Below the pieces are notes generated by a model that saw nothing but the letters and a program-made list of their open reading frames with translations, had not been told where the DNA came from and searched no databases. Positions 58,975 to 64,000 of a stretch of DNA of 64,000 bases are shown piece by piece. The translations under genes were made by a program, and so were the position numbers. The DNA lies in contig NZ_QEXM01000012.1 of assembly GCF_004127445.1 (NCBI RefSeq), forward strand, positions 1 to 64,000, given 5' to 3'. The DNA comes from Streptomyces alfalfae (GTDB lineage: Bacteria; Actinomycetota; Actinomycetes; Streptomycetales; Streptomycetaceae). Position 1 is the first letter of the stretch, and each line of letters begins with the position of its first letter.

Positions 58975-59898
58975 ATGACGGACACCGCGACGCGGACGGC
59001 ACACCAGGTCAGCTCCCGGGCCATGGCCTGGCTGCACACGCACCACCGGCTCGGCGCGCTGCCCGCCGACACCACCGCCGACCTCGGCGACCCGGACAGC
59101 GTCTACAAACCGCTCGGCGAGACCGCCCTCGCCGCCTCCCTCGTGCTGCGCGAAGCCGCCGCCGGAAGCACCCAGCTGCGCATGGCCCGCGAACTCCTCG
59201 ACTTCTGCTGGCAGCAGCTCGGCGCGGGCGACATGCTGTACGAGCGGCTGCTGCGGTACTCGATGATGACCGACCCGCTGGAGACGTACGCCCCCTTCGC
59301 CCGCAGCGGCCTCCGCCACGAAGCCCTGGAGCGGCTGCTCGCCCACACCGGCGGCCTGCGGTCCGTGCGGGGCGTGGAGATCATGCCCAACCGGCGACTC
59401 GCGGTCGCCAACGCCGCCCGCGTCGTCGGCCTCGACCGGCCGGACGACTGGTCCGCGCTGGCCCGCGCCACCTGGCTCGGCGGGCTGCCCGAGCCGTGGC
59501 TCGTGGACTGGATGTCCGCCTACTGCGCCACCCACACCGTCTTCCATCTCACCGACTGGGGCGCCCGCCCCGCGGGCCTGCCAGCGGACATCACCGCGTA
59601 CATGACCGCGTGGCTGCCCGTGTGGATCGACATCTGGGCGGAGATCGAGCAGTGGGACCTGGTCGGCGAGCTGATGCTCGTCGGGTGCTGCCTCGACGAG
59701 CCCTACTGCGAGACCGCCGACTGGGAGCGGCTGGCCGCCGCCCAGCACGCGGACGGCCTCGTGCCGCGCGACGGCGAACCGGTCTCCGACGACCCCGTGC
59801 GGCGGTTCACCGACCACCAGCACACCGCCGTGGTCACCGCCGCCGCCGGCACCCTCGCGGTCTCCCGGGCGCTCGGCGGCGGAACGGCGGCCTCGTGA
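58975..59898 (+). CDS. DUF6895-like protein of the peptide operon
   Basis: This 307-residue protein starts at ATG 58975 (MTDTATRTAHQVSSRAMAWL). It is helical with conserved-looking blocks: YKPLGETALAASLVLREAAA, LLDFCWQQLGAGDMLYERLL, EIMPNRRLAVANAARVVGLD and YCATHTVFHLTDWG. The pattern recalls DUF6895, a family of alpha-helical proteins found in actinomycete and other clusters, with no established function. The THTVFHLTDWG stretch has His/Asp that could bind a metal. It is probably an enzyme or peptide-binding partner; this is inference. Confidence 0.6.
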   Translation: MTDTATRTAHQVSSRAMAWLHTHHRLGALPADTTADLGDPDSVYKPLGETALAASLVLREAAAGSTQLRMARELLDFCWQQLGAGDMLYERLLRYSMMTDPLETYAPFARSGLRHEALERLLAHTGGLRSVRGVEIMPNRRLAVANAARVVGLDRPDDWSALARATWLGGLPEPWLVDWMSAYCATHTVFHLTDWGARPAGLPADITAYMTAWLPVWIDIWAEIEQWDLVGELMLVGCCLDEPYCETADWERLAAAQHADGLVPRDGEPVSDDPVRRFTDHQHTAVVTAAAGTLAVSRALGGGTAAS

Positions 59899-61070
59899 GC
59901 CGCGGTGGTCCGCCGCACGCCGGGGGCGGCGCACGGCCACCGCACGCCGAGGACGACGGACGGTCACCGGACACCCGTGACCAGGACGCGCCGCAGGGCC
60001 CTGCCTGGGCCGCCGCCCTCCTCGCCGGGCTCCGCGACGCCGCGCCCGGGGCCAGCGCGGTCGCGCTCGCCGTGCGGCGCGGCCCGGAACGGGCGCTGCT
60101 GACGACCGGCGCGACCACGAGGGGTGGCGGGACCCCGGCCGGGCCCGACACCCGGTTCGAGATCGGCTCGCTGACCAAGACGTTCACCGCGCTGCTGCTC
60201 GCCGAGATGGTGGCGCGCGGCGAAGTCGCGTACGACGATCCGATCGACCGGTTCCTGCCTCTGGGCGCCGCCCCGCGGCTGCGCGGCTCCCCCATCACGC
60301 TCGGCCATCTGGCCACGCACACGTCGGGGCTGCCACGGCTGCCGCGGGGGTTCCTGCTCGGCAGCGCGTCCGCCTATTTCAGCAACCCCTACGCCCACCG
60401 CTCCCGCGCCGACCTGTGGCGGGCCCTCGGGCGCACCCGGCCGCACGCCGCCCCCGGCACCCGCGTGCGCTACTCCAACCTCGGGGTCGGGCTGCTCGGC
60501 GAGCTGCTCGCCCGCGCCGCGCACGGCCCCGGCGGTGCCTACGCCCCGCTGCTCGACGAGCGCGTCCTGCGCCCGCTCGGCCTGACCCGTACGAGCTGCG
60601 ACACCGGGCAGCCGCAGGCCACCGGGTACTGGCACGGCCGGGCGCGGCCCGCGTGGCGGATTCCCGCCCTGCCCGGCGCCGGGGCCGGGCGGTCGAGCCC
60701 GCGTGACCTGCTGGCGTTCCTGGGCTTTGTGATGGACCCCGCGTCGGCGCCCCCGGACGCTCCCGGCCCGCTCAGGGCCGCGCTGGCGGACGTCACCGGG
60801 CCGCGCATCGCCCTGCCGCGCACCGGCCGGCGCATCGCCCTGGTGTGGAACATCCGCCCGCGCCCAGGCCACGACCTCTACCACCACTCCGGGGGCACCC
60901 GGGGCTTCACCGCCTTCGCGGGCTTCGATTCCCGGCACCGCATCGCCCTGGCCGCGCTGGCCAACACGCAGCCCGCCGCGACCGGCGCGTTCATCCAGCG
61001 GGCGTATCTGGGGCTGTGGGCCCTGGCGCGGGAGGAGTCACTGCGAAAGGAGCCGCTGAGGCCCGGGTGA
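59895..61070 (+). CDS. Serine hydrolase of the beta-lactamase/PBP-like superfamily
   Basis: This 391-residue enzyme starts at GTG 59895, overlapping the upstream stop. After a Pro-rich N-terminus without signal peptide, the class C beta-lactamase-like fold has all three motifs: SxxK in FEIGSLTKTFTALLLAEMV, YxN in RVRYSNLGVGLLGELL, and HSG in YHHSGGTRGFTAFAGF. Cytoplasmic members act as esterases, D-aminopeptidases or transacylases. In this operon it may cleave or acylate the peptide product or its precursor, which is inferred from gene order alone. Confidence 0.8.
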   Translation: MSRGGPPHAGGGARPPHAEDDGRSPDTRDQDAPQGPAWAAALLAGLRDAAPGASAVALAVRRGPERALLTTGATTRGGGTPAGPDTRFEIGSLTKTFTALLLAEMVARGEVAYDDPIDRFLPLGAAPRLRGSPITLGHLATHTSGLPRLPRGFLLGSASAYFSNPYAHRSRADLWRALGRTRPHAAPGTRVRYSNLGVGLLGELLARAAHGPGGAYAPLLDERVLRPLGLTRTSCDTGQPQATGYWHGRARPAWRIPALPGAGAGRSSPRDLLAFLGFVMDPASAPPDAPGPLRAALADVTGPRIALPRTGRRIALVWNIRPRPGHDLYHHSGGTRGFTAFAGFDSRHRIALAALANTQPAATGAFIQRAYLGLWALAREESLRKEPLRPG

Positions 61071-61345
61071 ACACCGGCGAGCCCGGATGGACATGCGTGA
61101 GCGGCCGCGTCTCTGTCCCACGAGGACGCGGCCGCCCAGTTCACACCCGGCACCGCCCACTGACCATTCACAACGGCGCCTCACAGGTTGTCACCCCTGT
61201 GCTTCTCGACTGCCCCGCTCGCAGGCGCCTACACCCCTCGGCACGGGATCGGTTCCCGGTGGCGTACAGTCTGCTCGCCGCGCCGCCTGTGCCGGACCGG
61301 GCTGCGGCGGTTCCTCTTCCCCTCGTGTGCCGGCCAGGTGACGCC

Positions 61346-62563
61346 ATGACCTCAGACCGGCCGAAAACGGGCCCCGACGCTTCGCAGAGACCCGATGCCG
61401 AACTCTTCACGCACCGGACCACCCGCATACGCCGCCGCCTGGAGCGGCTGATAGGCATCGCGGCGACCGAGGGGAACGCCCTGGTCCCCCTCCGCAACGG
61501 GGACGAGATCTTCACCGCGATGCTCGACGCCATCGAGGGCGCCGAGCACACGGTGGACATGATGACCTTCGTCTACTGGAAGGGCGACATCGCCCACCGG
61601 TTCGCCGAGGCGCTCGCCGGCCGTGCGCGCCAAGGGGTGCGCGTGCGGCTGCTCCTGGACGGCTTCGGCAGCCGTCTCATCGAGAAGGACCAGCTGGAGC
61701 TGATGGAACGGGCCGGGGTGCACGTGACGTGGTTCCGCAGACCGCTGTCGCTCTCGCCCTTCAAGCAGAACCACCGCTGCCACCGCAAGGTCCTCGTCGT
61801 GGACGAGTCCGTGGCGTTCACCGGCGGTGTCGGCATCGCGCAGGAGTGGTGCGGCGACGCCCGCGACGAGAACGAGTGGCGCGACACGCACGTCTCGGTG
61901 CGCGGCCCCGCGGTCGACGGGATCGCCGCCGCGTTCGCGCAGAACTGGGCCGAGTGCCACGAGGAGCTGTTCGACGAGAGGGACCGGTTCATCGACCTGC
62001 CGCCGCAGGGCGACGCGGTGGTCCAGGTCGTGCGCGGCTCGGCGAGCTTCGGCTGGCAGGACATGCAGACGCTGGTCCGGGTGATGCTGGAGTCGGCCGA
62101 GGAGCGCTTCCGGCTGGCCACGGCCTACTTCGCGCCGGACGCCTACTTCGCCGAGCTGCTCTGCGCCGCCGCGCGCCGCGGCGTCGAGGTGGAGATCCTG
62201 CTGCCCGGCCCGCACACGGACAAGCGGGTCTGCCAGCTGGCGGGCCAGAACTTCTACGAGGACCTGACCGCCTGCGGCGTACGGATATACCAGTACCAGC
62301 CGACGATGATGCACGCGAAGATCATCACGGTGGACCGGGTCGCCGCGCTGGTCGGATCGACCAACTTCAACCGGCGCTCCCTCGACCACGACGAAGAAGT
62401 CATGCTCGCCGTCCTCGACCCGGACTTCACCGCCGTGCTCGACGGGCACTTCGACGAGGACCTCACCGTCAGCGAGCGGATGGAGCCCGAGCGCTGGAAG
62501 AAGCGCTCACTCGTCCAGCGGTCCAAGGAGTACGCGGTCCTGCCGATCCGCCGCTTCCTGTGA
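61346..62563 (+). CDS. Cardiolipin-synthase-like phospholipase D family protein
   Basis: This 405-residue protein starts at ATG 61346 (MTSDRPKTGPDASQRPDAEL). It has two HKD motifs: NHRCHRKVLVVDESVAFTGG near residue 145 and MMHAKIITVDRVAALVGSTN near 325. Together they make the active site of cardiolipin synthase B-type enzymes, which join phosphatidyl groups through a phosphohistidine. It lacks N-terminal membrane helices, as ClsB does. It is monocistronic; 275 bp upstream carry no gene. Confidence 0.82.
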   Translation: MTSDRPKTGPDASQRPDAELFTHRTTRIRRRLERLIGIAATEGNALVPLRNGDEIFTAMLDAIEGAEHTVDMMTFVYWKGDIAHRFAEALAGRARQGVRVRLLLDGFGSRLIEKDQLELMERAGVHVTWFRRPLSLSPFKQNHRCHRKVLVVDESVAFTGGVGIAQEWCGDARDENEWRDTHVSVRGPAVDGIAAAFAQNWAECHEELFDERDRFIDLPPQGDAVVQVVRGSASFGWQDMQTLVRVMLESAEERFRLATAYFAPDAYFAELLCAAARRGVEVEILLPGPHTDKRVCQLAGQNFYEDLTACGVRIYQYQPTMMHAKIITVDRVAALVGSTNFNRRSLDHDEEVMLAVLDPDFTAVLDGHFDEDLTVSERMEPERWKKRSLVQRSKEYAVLPIRRFL

Positions 62564-62581
62564 CCGCGCGCGCCGCGCGGC

Positions 62582-62613
62582 CCCGGTTCCGCCCCCCGGA
62601 TGGCGGAACCGGG
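62582..62613. terminator. 12-bp hairpin after the cardiolipin-synthase-like gene
   Basis: CCCGGTTCCGCC (62582-62593) pairs with its exact complement at 62602-62613 around an 8-nt loop, 19 bp after the stop. Confidence 0.72.
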
Positions 62614-62668
62614 CCCCTGATCAGCGGAGCGGACGCATCCTCATCCGGTCCCGGGCGTTGAGAAGGGC

Positions 62669-62962
62669 ATGAACAACCAGAACCGTGTGATCGCCGTCGT
62701 CACCCTCGCCGCCGCCACGCTCACCCTGGCCGGGACCGCCCACGCCGCCGCGCCCGCCCCGGACGGCAGGAGCAGCGGGAACGACCTCGGCCGGGCCGTC
62801 AGCAGGACGCTCGCCGACCCGTCGGGCACCGTCGGGAGCGTCCTCGACGCCACGGAGGTCGCCCTCTCCGCCGCCCAGAAGGGCCTGGAGACGGCGGGGA
62901 GCACCCCGAAGACCGGGCGTGTGAGTGTGCCGCCGCCCCCGAGCGCGGTGAAGGGGGTCTAA
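62669..62962 (+). CDS. Small secreted protein
   Basis: This 97-residue precursor starts at ATG 62669 with AGAAGG upstream. A clear Sec signal (MNNQNRVIAVVTLAAATLTL, then AGTAHAA) leaves a mature part of about 70 residues rich in Ala, Ser and Pro (GTVGSVLDATEVALSAAQKG). It has no Cys and no known domain. It could be a surface or spore-associated protein; this is speculative. Confidence 0.62.
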   Translation: MNNQNRVIAVVTLAAATLTLAGTAHAAAPAPDGRSSGNDLGRAVSRTLADPSGTVGSVLDATEVALSAAQKGLETAGSTPKTGRVSVPPPPSAVKGV

Positions 62963-63000
62963 CCGTCCGGGCCGCCGGCCCGCGCCGTTGTCTCTCCACC

Positions 63001-63042
63001 TGTGTCCGGGCCGTCCTCTCTCGGGAGGGCGGCCCGGACACA
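63001..63042. terminator. Bidirectional hairpin between convergent genes
   Basis: TGTGTCCGGGCCG (63001-63013) is complementary to 63030-63042, and CCTC/GAGG extends the stem inside. It serves the secreted protein gene and the minus-strand PPOX gene, whose stop is at 63048. Confidence 0.75.
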
Positions 63043-63047
63043 GGTGA

Positions 63048-63473
63048 TCAGACCGTGCCGAGGTCCGCGGCGTACCAGTGCTCGGGGCGCAGGTGGTAGA
63101 TGGCCTGCTCCCCGTGTTCCTTGGCGGCGGACTCGACGTATCCGTCCACCTTGTCGGCCGGGAGGTAGCGCGCGGAGATCTCCCGCAGCCGCTCGACGGT
63201 CGCGTCCTCGATGCGCACCACCGGGCCCTCCACGGAGACGTACCGGACGGTCGGCTCCAGGCGGTCGACCATCAGCGAGAAGCGGCCCGCCGCCTCGATC
63301 AGGCGCCCTTTCTTGGAGTGGCGTCCGGTCATCACCCACAGGTCGCCGCCGGGCGCGTACTGGTACCAGATCGGCAGGGTGAGCGGGGCCCGCCCGTCGC
63401 CCGCCGCCACGGCGAGCGCCCCGATGTGGGGTTCGGCCAGGAACTGTTCCCGCTCTTCGACACTGAGGGACAT
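63048..63473 (-). CDS. PPOX-class (pyridoxamine oxidase-like) protein
   Basis: This 141-residue protein starts at ATG 63473 (MSLSVEEREQFLAEPHIGAL) with a strong AAGGAG. The split-barrel flavin-binding fold is recognisable: ALAVAAGDGRAPLTLPIWYQ, DLWVMTGRHSKKGRLIEAAG, RFSLMVDRLEPTVRYVSVEG. The last segment resembles F420/FMN-dependent biliverdin- or aromatic-compound reductases. Function is unknown; related proteins are common in stress and secondary-metabolism contexts. Confidence 0.75.
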   Translation of the reverse strand: MSLSVEEREQFLAEPHIGALAVAAGDGRAPLTLPIWYQYAPGGDLWVMTGRHSKKGRLIEAAGRFSLMVDRLEPTVRYVSVEGPVVRIEDATVERLREISARYLPADKVDGYVESAAKEHGEQAIYHLRPEHWYAADLGTV

Positions 63474-63565
63474 GGACTTCTCCTTGGACACTACGGTGCT
63501 CTCGGGACTGTGCTGATCCTCAACTCGGCCGCCCCGCGCGGATATTCCGCACGCCCGCCGGGGCC

Positions 63566-64000
63566 TCAGCGCTCGGCGAGCGGCGTCCCGCAGCGTGCGC
63601 AGAAGCGGGCGTCGCGTTCGGTGGCGAGGCGGCCGCACTCGGGGCAGACGCGGTCGAGCAGGCAGGCGGCCTCGCCCTCTTCGGCGGGGCGGGCCGAGCC
63701 TATGGCCATGGGCGGCCTGCGGCGGTGGGCGGTCGTGTACGTGAGCCCGTCGGGACCCGCGTGCACGGAGCGGGTCGTGCCGGCGGGCAGCCAGGCGAGG
63801 ACGCCGGGTTCCAGACCGAACGTCGCGTCCGGCGTGCGCACCTCGCCCGAACCGGCCAGGACGGTGACGAGCACGCCGAGGACGGTCTCGGTGTGCTCGG
63901 AGATGTACGCGTCGGGCGCGAGACGCACGACGTTGGCGTCGAGGTCGCGTGCGGGGCCGGTGAGCGACCACGTCACGCTGATCGGGCCCCGGCCCGCCGC
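63566..64000 (-). CDS. Cupin protein with C-terminal zinc ribbon, 5' end beyond the window
   Basis: The frame runs open to the window's right edge (AAGRGPISVTWSLTGPARDL continues above GTG 63976), so the start is not visible; GTG 63976 could be an internal or true start. A cupin barrel (EHTETVLGVLVTVLAGSGEV, then GLEPGVLAWLPAGTTRSVHA) is followed by a zinc ribbon CPECGRLATERDARFCARCG. Cupins bind small ligands or metals. The ribbon suggests protein or nucleic-acid contact. Function is unknown. Confidence 0.65.
   Translation of the reverse strand, partial: AAGRGPISVTWSLTGPARDLDANVVRLAPDAYISEHTETVLGVLVTVLAGSGEVRTPDATFGLEPGVLAWLPAGTTRSVHAGPDGLTYTTAHRRRPPMAIGSARPAEEGEAACLLDRVCPECGRLATERDARFCARCGTPLAER

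Overview
The window is about 70% G+C, with actinomycete codon use, frequent GTG starts, translationally coupled ATGA/GTGA junctions, and families typical of Streptomyces (LPFR-motif micropeptide, DUF5133, STAS/ANTAR and PP2C regulators, many TetR repressors). It looks like a Streptomyces chromosome arm: insertion sequences, gene fragments and frameshifted genes are common, and no rRNA, ribosomal or other core operon is present.

Layout. 1-12 kb is scrap-yard DNA: an IS701-family element with 40-bp perfect ends inserted in the tail of an IS5-family transposase gene, an intact IS3-family element, remnants of two further transposases, an RHS-type gene broken by frameshifts and fused to the tail of a nucleotidyltransferase gene, plus a GNAT-ACT protein and a GAF-PP2C phosphatase/STAS pair. 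12.1-18.3 kb holds the most notable locus: a minus-strand operon of an MppP/RohP-type PLP arginine oxidase, a small unknown protein, a DHDPS-like aldolase, a heme-oxygenase-like diiron oxygenase and a Rieske protein, in the order of the rohP-rohT genes of 2-nitroimidazole (azomycin) biosynthesis. It is divergent from a GntR regulator and a thioredoxin-fold protein. An identical 18-bp operator-like sequence lies in the divergent promoter and in front of a truncated pyruvate dehydrogenase E1 (aceE) gene.

18.5-25 kb carries hydrolases, TetR regulators, PPOX and VOC proteins and an NADP oxidoreductase. 25-29.6 kb is a choline/betaine-type operon (aldehyde dehydrogenase, GMC oxidoreductase, APC permease). 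29.6-38 kb has secreted beta-propeller proteins, an MMPL transporter, a phosphatase, an FAD monooxygenase and a DHODH-like/membrane fusion. A divergent tRNA-Gly(TCC) lies at 38.1 kb. 38-51 kb is rich in stress functions: LysR, antitoxin-like protein, DoxX, PPK2, KatG with a divergent Fur-family regulator, PRC-barrel, epoxide hydrolase, STAS-ANTAR and a lipoprotein. 51-54.5 kb is a TetR regulon (MBL hydrolase, AtzG/AtzE-like amidase) with three copies of one operator.

54.5-55.9 kb is an editing-free alanyl-tRNA synthetase paralogue preceded by a 22-codon reading frame that ends in three Ala codons and a hairpin, a possible attenuator. 58-61 kb is a tightly coupled four-gene operon beginning with a 61-residue hydrophobic peptide, followed by an unrecognised protein, a DUF6895-like protein and a beta-lactamase-fold hydrolase. 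It is a good candidate for an undescribed peptide-based system. The window ends with a cardiolipin-synthase-like protein, a small secreted protein, a PPOX protein and a cupin/zinc-ribbon gene running off the edge.
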